From Agrococcus sp. SGAir0287 (GTDB lineage Bacteria > Actinomycetota > Actinomycetes > Actinomycetales > Microbacteriaceae), in the NCBI RefSeq assembly GCF_005484985.1, contig NZ_CP027942.1:744001-808000 (forward strand): a DNA stretch of 64,000 nt, written 5' to 3'. The position numbers were made by a program, and so were the translations under genes. The stretch's first letter is position 1; each line of letters opens with the position of its first letter. Positions 56,664 to 64,000 of the stretch are shown one piece after another. The notes below the pieces were generated by a model, which was not told where the DNA came from, searched no databases, and saw nothing but the letters and a program-made list of their open reading frames with translations.

Positions 56664-58580
56664 GTGCACCCAGCGACCATCGAACTGCGAGCACCCTTCG
56701 CCGACGCCTCGAAGCGAGCGATCCTCTATCTCGTCTACGACGAGCAGGGCGTGGTCGACGAGTACATCCCGCATGCGCTCCGGTCGCTGCGGCCCTTCGC
56801 GGATCACATCCTCGTCATCGTGAACGGGGCGCTGCAGGACGCGGGACGCGCCCTGCTCGAGGACGTCGCCGACGACGTGCTCGTGCGCGACAACGTCGGC
56901 TTCGACGTGTGGGGATACAAGGAGGGGCTCGCGCACCTCGGCGGCCGCGTCGACGAGTTCGACGAGGTCATCCTCATGAACTACACGTTCTTCGCGCCCG
57001 TGCGACCCTTCGAGCCGATCTTCGCGGCCATGGACGCGCGCGACGACATCGACTTCTGGGGCATCACGGACCACGGGCCCGTGACGCCGCATCCCTACCA
57101 TCTGCGCGGCACGATGCCCTCGCACATCCAGTCGCACTGGATCGCCGTGCGCCGAAGCATCCTGCAGAGCGACGACTGGCGCGCGTACTGGGACGAGATG
57201 CCCGAGATCACGTCGTACGCCGACTCGATCACGCAGCACGAGTCGCGCTTCACGAAGCACTTCGACGACCTCGGCTACGACTACGCCGTGTCGTTCCCGC
57301 ACCAGGACTACGGCAGCGTGCACCCGGTGTTCGAGAACGCCGAGCTGCTCATCCAGCAGGGCTGCCCCATCCTCAAGCGGCGCATGTTCTTCCACGACCC
57401 GCTCTACCTCGACAAGGAGGCCATCATCGTGCGCTGGGTCGTCGAGACCGCGTGCGCCGAGGGCTTCCCCGAGGACCTCATCTGGTCCAACGTCGTCCGC
57501 GCCGCCCAGCCGCGCGTGCTCAACACGAACGCGTCGATGCTGCAGGTCCTGCCGGATCAGGACGTGTCGTACGACCCGTCGAGCCCGCCGAAGGTCGCCG
57601 CGACCCTGCACGTCTTCTACGACGAGATGATCGACGAGATGCTCGACCGCATCGGCCATCTGCCGGTGCCGGTCGACCTGTACGTCACGACGACCGACGA
57701 GGCGAAGGCGGAGCGCATCCGCGCCGCCGTCGCGCTGCGCTCCAGCGATCGGATCGCGAGGAGCGAGGTGCGCGTGCTCGCCTCGAACCGCGGTCGCGAC
57801 CTGTCCGGCTTCTTCGTCGGATGCCGCGACGTCCTCACCTCCGGCGAGTACGACCTGGTCGTGAAGATCCACTCGAAGAAGACCGTGCAGGCGGGCTACA
57901 ACGCCGGTCACCTCTTCAAGCGCCAGCAGTTCGAGAACCTGCTCTCGTCGCCGGGCTACGCGGCGAACATGCTCGCCCTCTTCCAGCAGCAGCCGACGCT
58001 CGGCGTCGTCTTCCCGCCCATGATCCACATCGGGTTCCCCACCGCGGGGCGCGGCTGGTTCACGAACTACTGGAAGACCGCCGAGCTCATGCAGGACCTC
58101 GGCATCGAGGCGAGGCTCGACGACGTCTCGCCGCTCGCGCCGTACGGCGCGATGTGGGTCGCACGACCCGAGGCGCTGCTCAAGGTCACGAGCCGCGAGT
58201 GGACGTTCGAGGACTACCAGAGCGAGGCCGAGCACAAGGACGGCAGCCTCGCGCACCTGCAGGAGCGCATCGTCGCGTACGCGGCGGCCGATGCCGGGTA
58301 CCACGTGCGCACGATCGCGAACGCCGAGCACGTGGCGATCAGCCACACCTTCATGGAGTACAAGCTGCAGGCGATGAGCGCGTACCTGCCCGGCTACCCC
58401 TACGAGCAGGTGCACTACCTGCAGCACATGGGACCAGGCGGCGACGGCTCGATCATCGGCGCTGCGAAGCAGATCGTGCGCGCGCGCCACCCCAAGGCCG
58501 CCGAGCGGCTCCGCCCCGTCTACGGCGTCGTCCGTGACACGTGGCGGAGGCTGCGACGACTGCCCAGGAGGAGCAGCTGA
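56664..58580 (+). CDS. rhamnan synthesis protein F (RgpF) family, glycosyltransferase-like
   Basis: 638 residues. Opening block KRAILYLVYDEQGVVDEYI, then LEDVADDVLVRDNVGFDVWGYKEGL and, in the second half, VLASNRGRDLSGFF, KIHSKKT, PAEGRGWFTN-like GRGWFTNYWKT and YGAMWVARPEAL, all typical of RgpF (PF05045). RgpF acts late in rhamnose-glucose polysaccharide assembly in streptococci. Start GTG 56664 (GGGAGGA 13 nt upstream) fits the family N-terminus; ATG 56613, 17 codons earlier, has no usable RBS. A GATACT element at 56580-56585 may be its promoter. Confidence 0.85.
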   Translation: MHPATIELRAPFADASKRAILYLVYDEQGVVDEYIPHALRSLRPFADHILVIVNGALQDAGRALLEDVADDVLVRDNVGFDVWGYKEGLAHLGGRVDEFDEVILMNYTFFAPVRPFEPIFAAMDARDDIDFWGITDHGPVTPHPYHLRGTMPSHIQSHWIAVRRSILQSDDWRAYWDEMPEITSYADSITQHESRFTKHFDDLGYDYAVSFPHQDYGSVHPVFENAELLIQQGCPILKRRMFFHDPLYLDKEAIIVRWVVETACAEGFPEDLIWSNVVRAAQPRVLNTNASMLQVLPDQDVSYDPSSPPKVAATLHVFYDEMIDEMLDRIGHLPVPVDLYVTTTDEAKAERIRAAVALRSSDRIARSEVRVLASNRGRDLSGFFVGCRDVLTSGEYDLVVKIHSKKTVQAGYNAGHLFKRQQFENLLSSPGYAANMLALFQQQPTLGVVFPPMIHIGFPTAGRGWFTNYWKTAELMQDLGIEARLDDVSPLAPYGAMWVARPEALLKVTSREWTFEDYQSEAEHKDGSLAHLQERIVAYAAADAGYHVRTIANAEHVAISHTFMEYKLQAMSAYLPGYPYEQVHYLQHMGPGGDGSIIGAAKQIVRARHPKAAERLRPVYGVVRDTWRRLRRLPRRSS

Positions 58581-59785
58581 TGCCCAAGACGCTCCAGGAG
58601 GCGTTCGACCCGCGCGCGAACAGCATCGGCTTCCTGCGCTGGCTCATGGCGTTCGCCGTGATCTTCTCGCACGCCGGACCGCTCGCCGGGTTCTACGGCG
58701 GCCGCGACCTCGGCACCCAGATCTCGTCCGAGCAGTCGATCGGCGGCGTCGCCGTCGCCGGCTTCTTCTTCCTCTCGGGCTTCCTCATCACGAAGTCCCG
58801 CATGGGATCGTCGACGATCTTCCGCTACTTCTGGCGCCGTGCGCTGCGCATCTTCCCCGCGTGGTGGCTCGCCCTGCTCCTCACGGGCTTCGTCCTGGCG
58901 CCGCTCGCGTGGCGGCAGGAGGCCGGCACGTGGGACGGCTTCTGGAACGCGACCGACGAGTCGCCATGGACGTACTTCTTCCACAACATGTGGCTCACGC
59001 TCGTGCAGAAGAACATCGCGGGCATGGGATCGACGATCCCCTTCGGCGCCGACCACGGCGGCTACGACTGGAACGGCAGCGCGTGGACGCTGCTCTACGA
59101 GTTCCGCGCGTACATCATCGTGGGCCTCCTGGGCCTCTTCGGCATGCTCTGGCACCGTTGGATCGGTGGCGCGGTCGCGGGCATCATCATCCTGCTCGCG
59201 TGCATGCAGTGGGCGTACGTCGGCAACCTGACGATGATCAACGGCCTCTTCGGCAACATCTTCTACCTGCTGCTGCTCGCGCCGTTCGCGTTCGGCATGC
59301 TGTTCGCGCTGTTCGGCGACAAGATCCCCATCGACGATCGCCTCGCGATCGCCGCGGTCCTCTTCGCAGGCGTCACGTACGCGTTCGGCGGATGGCTGTT
59401 CATCGGCCAGTACGCGTTCTGCTACTTCCTCATGTGGTTCGCGATCCGCGTGACCGCGCTGCAGGGCTGGGAGCGGCCCGGCGACATGTCGTACGGCATC
59501 TACATCTTCGCCTGGCCCATCATGCAGTTCGCCGCGTACTTCGGGCTGCAGGACGCCGGCTGGCTCGTCTACCACGTCGTGATCGTCGTCGTGGTGCACA
59601 TCCTCGCCTTCGCGAGCTGGCACCTGATCGAGAAGCCGGCGCTGAGCCTCAAGAACTGGACGCCGCGCTGGCTGGCATGGCTGCTCGCCCGATGGAAGCC
59701 CGTCGAGGATCGCATCCGCGACCGCATCGTCGTGCCGGGCTTCTCGTCGACGCGCCGAGCGCGGGAGCTGGAGGCAGCGGCATGA
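58580..59785 (+). CDS. acyltransferase 3 family membrane protein
   Basis: 401 residues with about ten hydrophobic helices. Acyltransferase-3 marks: FLRWLMAFAVIFSHAGPL (family RxxA..V..SH), GFFFLSGFLITKS, WRRALRIFPAWWLALL, GNGSAWTL-type NGSAWTLLYEF and SYGIYIFAWP. It loads an acyl (usually acetyl) group onto sugars at the membrane. ATG 58580 is preferred over the in-frame start at 58541, because AGGAGGAG lies 6 nt before it; it overlaps the RgpF stop by 1 bp. It probably works with the SGNH protein that follows. Confidence 0.86.
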   Translation: MPKTLQEAFDPRANSIGFLRWLMAFAVIFSHAGPLAGFYGGRDLGTQISSEQSIGGVAVAGFFFLSGFLITKSRMGSSTIFRYFWRRALRIFPAWWLALLLTGFVLAPLAWRQEAGTWDGFWNATDESPWTYFFHNMWLTLVQKNIAGMGSTIPFGADHGGYDWNGSAWTLLYEFRAYIIVGLLGLFGMLWHRWIGGAVAGIIILLACMQWAYVGNLTMINGLFGNIFYLLLLAPFAFGMLFALFGDKIPIDDRLAIAAVLFAGVTYAFGGWLFIGQYAFCYFLMWFAIRVTALQGWERPGDMSYGIYIFAWPIMQFAAYFGLQDAGWLVYHVVIVVVVHILAFASWHLIEKPALSLKNWTPRWLAWLLARWKPVEDRIRDRIVVPGFSSTRRARELEAAA

Positions 59786-60993
59786 CCGCCGGCAGCGGCC
59801 ACGACGTCCGCGTCGCCGAGGGCGTGCGGCCCATCGCACGGCTGCGCGGCCTGCGCTACGTCCCCCTCGTGATGCTCGTCGTCATCGCGATCGTGCTCAC
59901 GATCGTCGGATTCGTCACGCAGCGCCAGCTGCAGGCGGGGTGGGACGCGGAGGCGGCACCGGTCGCGCTGCCCGACGAGGTGGCGCCGTCGACCCTCGCG
60001 GCGTCGTGCACGCCCGCCGTCGAGCAGCCCGAGCCGCAGCCGTGGCTCTCGGGCGACGCCGACCGCATCACGGCCGCGACCGCCGAGTGGGATGCCCACG
60101 CCGGCGAGATCGCGCAGCCGTGGATCCAGGGGCAGGACGGCATGGTCTTCTGGAGCGACGTGCAGGCGCTCAACATGTCGCAGGCGGTCGGAAGGCGCGT
60201 CCTGTCGCAGGCCGAGATCGACACGTGGGCTTCGTTCGTCGGCACCCTCGAGGCGGACCTCGCGGCGCAGGGCATCGAGCTGTACGTGACGATCGCGCCC
60301 GCGAAGTGGGACGTGTACCCCGAGCTCCTGCCCGAGTGGATGCAGCAGATCCGCGGCTCCGGCCCCTTCGACCAGCTGCTCGCGCTGCATCCCGAGCTGC
60401 CGTGGGTCGACGTGCGGCAGACGCTGCGCGACGCCGCCGGCACGGCCCCCGTGTTCCCCGACACGAACAGCCACTGGACCGACTACGGTGCTGCCGTGGC
60501 TTGGCAGCAGATGGCGACGTGCATGGCGGACTCGTCGCCCGCCCTCGCGGGCCTCACGCCCCCGACGATCGTCGACACCGTCGCCGAGGAGCCCTCGAAC
60601 GAGTTCGAGCAGTACGGCGTGCCGGCGAGCGACGACTTCGTGGCCCCCGTGCTCGCCGAGCCGCTCGGCCCGGTCGAGGTCACCGCCGCCGACGGCTCCG
60701 TGCAGACCTACGCCGGCGACCAGGCGATGGGCTTCGACCCGCTGCCTGCCACGACGTCGAACCCCGCCGCGCAGCTCGACATGACGGCGCTCATCCTCCG
60801 CGACTCGATGGGCACCGCGCTCGCGCCGTACTGGCACGACGCGTTCCGCGAGACCGTCCAGGTGCGCCACAACGTCGACGCCCCCAGCACCATCCCCGAC
60901 ATCGGAGCGCTCGTGGAAGAGCATCAGCCTGAGGTCGTGATCCTCGAGATCGCACAGCGGCACCTCACCTTCCCGCCGCCGGCGCAGCCGTGA
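59782..60993 (+). CDS. AlgX/AlgJ-like SGNH-fold protein, probable O-acetyl transfer partner
   Basis: 403 residues: one N-terminal membrane anchor (about 25-47), then an extracellular domain. Seen: WIQGQDGMVFW, LYVTIAPAKWDVYPE, the His-containing DTNSHWTDYG (about 229) and the Ser-containing ILRDSMGTAL (about 335), which match the SGNH-like AlgX/AlgJ/DltD group, where Asp-His and Ser form the active site. ATG overlaps the acyltransferase stop by 4 bp. I infer it moves the acetyl group to the exported glycan. Residue order is atypical for classic SGNH hydrolases. Confidence 0.74.
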   Translation: MTAGSGHDVRVAEGVRPIARLRGLRYVPLVMLVVIAIVLTIVGFVTQRQLQAGWDAEAAPVALPDEVAPSTLAASCTPAVEQPEPQPWLSGDADRITAATAEWDAHAGEIAQPWIQGQDGMVFWSDVQALNMSQAVGRRVLSQAEIDTWASFVGTLEADLAAQGIELYVTIAPAKWDVYPELLPEWMQQIRGSGPFDQLLALHPELPWVDVRQTLRDAAGTAPVFPDTNSHWTDYGAAVAWQQMATCMADSSPALAGLTPPTIVDTVAEEPSNEFEQYGVPASDDFVAPVLAEPLGPVEVTAADGSVQTYAGDQAMGFDPLPATTSNPAAQLDMTALILRDSMGTALAPYWHDAFRETVQVRHNVDAPSTIPDIGALVEEHQPEVVILEIAQRHLTFPPPAQP

Positions 60994-61877
60994 GCGCCAT
61001 CGCCCTGACCGCGCAGGAGCGGCGCGCGAGGCGCAAGGAGGAGCGCGCGACCGCGTTCAGCCTCATGCGCAACCTCGCCCTGCGCGAGATCCGTGCCGAG
61101 TACAAGCGCACGGTCCTCGGCCGCGTGTGGTCGCTGCTGAACCCCGTCGCGCAGATCGCGATCTTCTCGCTCGTCTTCGGCCTGCTGCTGCGCCTGCCCG
61201 TGCCGACGGGCACGAACTCCGAGATCCACTTCTTCCCCCTGTGGATCGGCATCGGCGTGATCACCTGGGCGTACGTGTCGGGCAGCATCTCCGGCGGCAT
61301 GTCGTCGCTGCTCGCCAACCAGGGACTGCTGACGAAGGTGTACTTCGAGCGGTCGGTGCTCGTCGTGTCGTCGATCGTGGCGAGCACGACGACGTACCTC
61401 ACGGAGCTCGTCGTGCTCGTGCTCATCACGGCGCTCATCGGCGGACCCGCGGTGCTGCTGTACGTGCCGCTGCTCGTGCCGCTGCTGGCGCTCACCATCG
61501 CGTTCGTCATCGGACTCTCGCTCATGCTGAGCGTCGCGCTCGTCTACTTCCGCGACCTGCAGCACCTCTGGGCGATCTTCACGCAGATCTGGATGTACGC
61601 CTCGGGCGTCATGTTCCCCGTCGCGCTCGTCCAACAGGCGCAGGACCAGCTCGCGAGCGAGGGCGTCCTCCTCGACGGGCAGCCGCTGCCGCTCGTGACG
61701 ATCTTCGAGCTCAACCCGACCGAGCGCATCCTCGCGGCGTTCCGCAACATCATCTACGACTACGCCGTGCCGAGCCTCGACACATGGCTCTACATCGGGG
61801 CGTGGTCCTTCGGGCTCCTCGTCGTCGGCGCCCTCGTGTTCCGTCGGTTCTCGCGCGACGTGGTGGAGGAGCTCTAG
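60990..61877 (+). CDS. ABC transporter permease for polysaccharide export (Wzm/TagG type)
   Basis: 295 residues, six hydrophobic segments. The N-terminal LALREIRAEYKRTVLGRVWSLLNPV is the classic Wzm/TagG cytoplasmic/first-helix signature, and LVYFRDLQHLW and MFPVALV blocks also fit ABC-2 exporters. GTG start overlaps the SGNH gene stop by 4 bp, and its stop overlaps the ATPase start by 1 bp (TAGTG). It exports lipid-linked glycan to the outer face. Confidence 0.92.
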   Translation: MSAIALTAQERRARRKEERATAFSLMRNLALREIRAEYKRTVLGRVWSLLNPVAQIAIFSLVFGLLLRLPVPTGTNSEIHFFPLWIGIGVITWAYVSGSISGGMSSLLANQGLLTKVYFERSVLVVSSIVASTTTYLTELVVLVLITALIGGPAVLLYVPLLVPLLALTIAFVIGLSLMLSVALVYFRDLQHLWAIFTQIWMYASGVMFPVALVQQAQDQLASEGVLLDGQPLPLVTIFELNPTERILAAFRNIIYDYAVPSLDTWLYIGAWSFGLLVVGALVFRRFSRDVVEEL

Positions 61878-63106
61878 TGACCGAACCCGCCGTCGTCGTC
61901 GACCGCGTCTCCAAGTCCTTCCGCGTCTACCAGGAGCGCAACCAGTCGATCAAGGCCGCGGTCCTGCAGCGCGGTCGGGCGAAGTACACCGACTTCCACG
62001 CTCTGCAGGACGTGTCGTTCCAGATCCCGAAGGGCTCGACGTTCGGCCTGCTCGGTCGCAACGGCTCGGGCAAGTCGACCCTGCTCAAGGTGATGGCGCG
62101 CATCCTCAACCCCGACTCGGGCTCGATCGCGATGGACGGTCGCGTCGCGGCGATGCTCGAGGTCGGGTCGGGCTTCCACCCCGAGCTCTCCGGCCGCGAG
62201 AACGTCTACCTCAACGGCGCGATCCTCGGGATGCGCAAGGAGGAGATCGACCGCAAGTTCGATCGGATCGTCGAGTTCTCGGGCGTCGGCGACTTCATCG
62301 ACCAGCCCGTCAAGAACTACTCGAGCGGCATGTACGTTCGCCTGGGCTTCGCGGTGTCGATCCACGTCGAGCCCGACATCCTGCTCGTCGACGAGGTGCT
62401 CGCCGTCGGCGACATGGACTTCCAGGAGAAGTGCCTCGAGAAGTTCGCCCAGTTCCGCGACGAGGGCCGCACGGTCGTCGTCGTCTCCCACGGACTCGAG
62501 CAGATGCGCTCGTTCTGCGACCAGGCCGCCTGGCTCGACCACGGCGTCGTCCAGGACGTCGGTCCCGCGCGTCGCATCGTCGACGAGTACGCGGACTCCA
62601 GCCACGCGGCGAAGCCCGTGGACGGCGGTGGGACGCGCTTCGGCTCGGGCGAGATGCTCGTGGAGCGCATCGAGCTGCTCGCGGCGGACGGCGGCGACGC
62701 CGGGGGCCTGCAGACGGGCGACGGCCTGCTCGTGCGCGTGCACTACCGCGCGCACGAGACCGTCGAGCGACCCGTCCTCGGCGTGTCGATCGGCACGCGC
62801 GAGGGCATCCACGTGTGGGGGACGCACGGATTCGACGCCGGCTGGGTGCCGGAGCGCATCGAGCCTGGCACCGGCACGATCGACGTGCACGTGTCGGGGC
62901 TGCCGCTGCTGCCGGGCATGTACGACGTCTCGACGGTCGTGCAGGACTTCCGTCGCACCGTCATCTACGACGCGTTCCAGCGCGGGGCGTCGTTCACGCT
63001 GCAGCGCGGCGAGCGCGACAACGCCGGCGGCATCGTGGCGCTCGACGCCACCTTCGGCGGCCTCGAGCCCGAGCAGCCGCTCGTGCCCCTCTCGCGGCTG
63101 CGCTGA
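61877..63106 (+). CDS. ABC transporter ATP-binding protein for polysaccharide export (Wzt/TagH type)
   Basis: 409 residues. ATPase domain (1-245): Walker A GLLGRNGSGKSTLL, signature YSSGMYVRLGF, Walker B ILLVDEVLAVGD, H-loop VVSHGLEQM. The C-terminal domain (about 265-409: LLVRVHYRAHETVERPVLGV, then DVHVSGLPLLPGMYDVSTVV) is a Wzt_C-like beta-sandwich, known in E. coli O8/O9a to recognise the finished, capped glycan. Here it could read the O-acylation from the two genes before. A hairpin follows. Confidence 0.93.
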   Translation: MTEPAVVVDRVSKSFRVYQERNQSIKAAVLQRGRAKYTDFHALQDVSFQIPKGSTFGLLGRNGSGKSTLLKVMARILNPDSGSIAMDGRVAAMLEVGSGFHPELSGRENVYLNGAILGMRKEEIDRKFDRIVEFSGVGDFIDQPVKNYSSGMYVRLGFAVSIHVEPDILLVDEVLAVGDMDFQEKCLEKFAQFRDEGRTVVVVSHGLEQMRSFCDQAAWLDHGVVQDVGPARRIVDEYADSSHAAKPVDGGGTRFGSGEMLVERIELLAADGGDAGGLQTGDGLLVRVHYRAHETVERPVLGVSIGTREGIHVWGTHGFDAGWVPERIEPGTGTIDVHVSGLPLLPGMYDVSTVVQDFRRTVIYDAFQRGASFTLQRGERDNAGGIVALDATFGGLEPEQPLVPLSRLR

Positions 63107-63126
63107 CCTTCAGCGGCGCCGGCATC

Positions 63127-63155
63127 GGCGTCCCGCGCGGGCTGCGTGGGACGCC
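63127..63155 (+). terminator. hairpin ending the export operon
   Basis: GGCGTCCC (63127-63134) and GGGACGCC (63148-63155) with a 13-nt loop; no T tract. Confidence 0.5.
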
Positions 63156-63195
63156 CATCCGGCGCGCCCTTCCCAGCCTGCGTACCCCTGTCGCA

Positions 63196-63201
63196 TAGCA
63201 T
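63196..63201 (+). promoter_or_regulatory. putative -10 element for the secreted protein at 63233
   Basis: TAGCAT, 31 nt before the ATG; the leader carries GGAGGGAGGGG. Confidence 0.45.
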
Positions 63202-63232
63202 CGGGTCACAGTCTCAGGAGGGAGGGGCTCCC

Positions 63233-64000
63233 ATGCGCCGCTCCAGCACGCGATCCGCGCTCGTCGCGATCGCCGCCCTCGCGAGCGTCGTGGGCATGCT
63301 CCAGCCCGGCACCGCGACATCCGCCCAGGCGCTCCCCTCGGTCGCGAAGCCCGTCGCGGCGCAGGCGCAGGCGCTCCCCGCCGCCGAGCCCGTCGCGGCG
63401 CAGGCGCAGGCGCTCCCCGCCGCCGAGCCCGCCGCGGTCGCGAGCGTCGATGCCGCCGCCGCGCAGGTCGACGCCCCGGCGTCGGCCGAGCAGCAGGCGC
63501 CCGCCGCTGCCATCGCGCCGCTGCCCGCAGCGGCGGACTGGCGCAACTTCAACGCCGGCAACATCATCTCCGACGCCAACTTCTACGCGGGCGGCACGAT
63601 GAGCGCCCAGCAGGTGCAGTCGTTCATCGAGAGCCGCAACTCGTCGTGCACGAGCGGCTACACCTGCCTGTACCAGTACTGGCAGGCGACGCCGACGATG
63701 GCCGGCAACGCCTACTGCCAGCCCATCGGGGGCTCCGGCGGCATGTCGGCCGCGCAGATCATCGCCGCGGTCGGCGCCGCCTGCAACATCTCGCAGCGCG
63801 CGCTCCTCGTCCTGCTCGAGAAGGAGCAGGGGCTCGTCACGAGCCGCGCGCCCGCACCCTGGCGCTACTCGAGCGCCACCGGCTTCGCCTGCCCGGACAC
63901 CGCGCCCTGCGACTCGAGCTTCGGCGGCTTCTTCTACCAGGTGTACTACGCCGCGCGGCAGTTCAACGTCTACAAGACCTTCCCGACGAGCTTCAATCAT
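63233..64000 (+). CDS. secreted protein with lysozyme-like domain, 5' part only
   Basis: 256 codons are visible and the frame is open at the right edge. Signal peptide (hydrophobic VAIAALASVVGML), cleavage near ATSA (about 30). Residues 31-100 are an Ala/Pro/Gln linker with the 13-residue unit VAAQAQALPAAEP twice in tandem (39-bp units at 63353 and 63392). The folded domain begins FNAGNIISDANFYAGGTMSA and includes ALLVLLEKEQGLVT, whose Glu and context resemble lysozyme/transglycosylase-like domains of actinobacterial wall proteins. Six or more Cys (TCLYQYW, AYCQP, AACNIS, FACPDTAPCD) suggest disulfides. It may carry wall-binding repeats beyond the edge. Confidence 0.8.
   Translation, partial: MRRSSTRSALVAIAALASVVGMLQPGTATSAQALPSVAKPVAAQAQALPAAEPVAAQAQALPAAEPAAVASVDAAAAQVDAPASAEQQAPAAAIAPLPAAADWRNFNAGNIISDANFYAGGTMSAQQVQSFIESRNSSCTSGYTCLYQYWQATPTMAGNAYCQPIGGSGGMSAAQIIAAVGAACNISQRALLVLLEKEQGLVTSRAPAPWRYSSATGFACPDTAPCDSSFGGFFYQVYYAARQFNVYKTFPTSFNH

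Noticed and set aside
1-64000. tRNA, rRNA or tmRNA genes
   Set aside because: No tRNA-like TpsiC arms or rRNA stretches were noticed on reading; a covariance search was not possible here.

Overview
The window reads as chromosomal DNA of a high-GC Gram-positive actinobacterium, most likely Microbacteriaceae. This is an inference from several things: strong G/C bias at third codon positions, frequent GTG starts, many genes whose start codon lies 6-8 nt after a TANNNT element (leaderless-type promoters), actinobacterial acyl-CoA carboxylase subunits including an epsilon subunit, and several CWB2 cell-wall-binding proteins. From memory, the gene content and order resemble the Mycobacterium tuberculosis stretch Rv3264c-Rv3315c (manC, LCP, purE/purK, PH protein, birA, accD5, accE5, maf, accA3, lpdA, pmmB, deoD, add, deoA, cdd). 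The backbone therefore looks like an old conserved neighbourhood with lineage-specific insertions.

Layout. 1-836: the 3' part of a GDP-mannose pyrophosphorylase gene. 1.1-15.7 kb: a nucleoside uptake and salvage island. It holds two tandem BMP lipoproteins, an ABC ATPase and two permeases, cytidine deaminase, thymidine phosphorylase, a nucleoside hydrolase, adenosine deaminase, orphan PTS IIA and IIB proteins, a 130-bp tandem palindromic repeat array, a phosphohexomutase-family enzyme and purine nucleoside phosphorylase. 15.7-22.3 kb: an LpdA-like flavoprotein, a MOSC protein, a VanSR-like two-component system divergent from a VanY-type carboxypeptidase, a YCII-like protein, a 51-residue membrane protein and a sigma factor. 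22.3-23.9 kb: a DUF559/Vsr-like nuclease gene bracketed by four copies of a 69-bp palindrome. 23.9-39.7 kb: acyl-CoA carboxylase subunits and biotin ligase, with a TetR-controlled heterodimeric ABC exporter, a CWB2 protein, Maf, a flavoprotein disulfide reductase, an RNA methyltransferase, a coiled-coil protein and topoisomerase IB between them. 39.8-46.8 kb: PH protein, UDP-sugar dehydrogenase, purK, a PIG-L lipoprotein, a membrane acyltransferase, purE and an LCP protein. 46.8-64 kb: a surface-polysaccharide and cell-wall locus. It has five glycosyltransferases, rfbA and rfbB, two more CWB2 proteins (one fused to a CAP domain), then a tightly overlapping operon of RgpF-like protein, acyltransferase 3, AlgX-like SGNH protein, Wzm/TagG and Wzt/TagH. 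A secreted protein runs off the right edge.

How the parts may work together (inference). The first island would import nucleosides, deaminate and phosphorolyse them, and feed ribose-1-phosphate to central metabolism through the mutase beside the phosphorylase. The last third would build, O-acylate and export a cell-wall glycan, which LCP could attach and CWB2 proteins could bind. I saw no tRNA, rRNA, CRISPR array, integrase or transposase.
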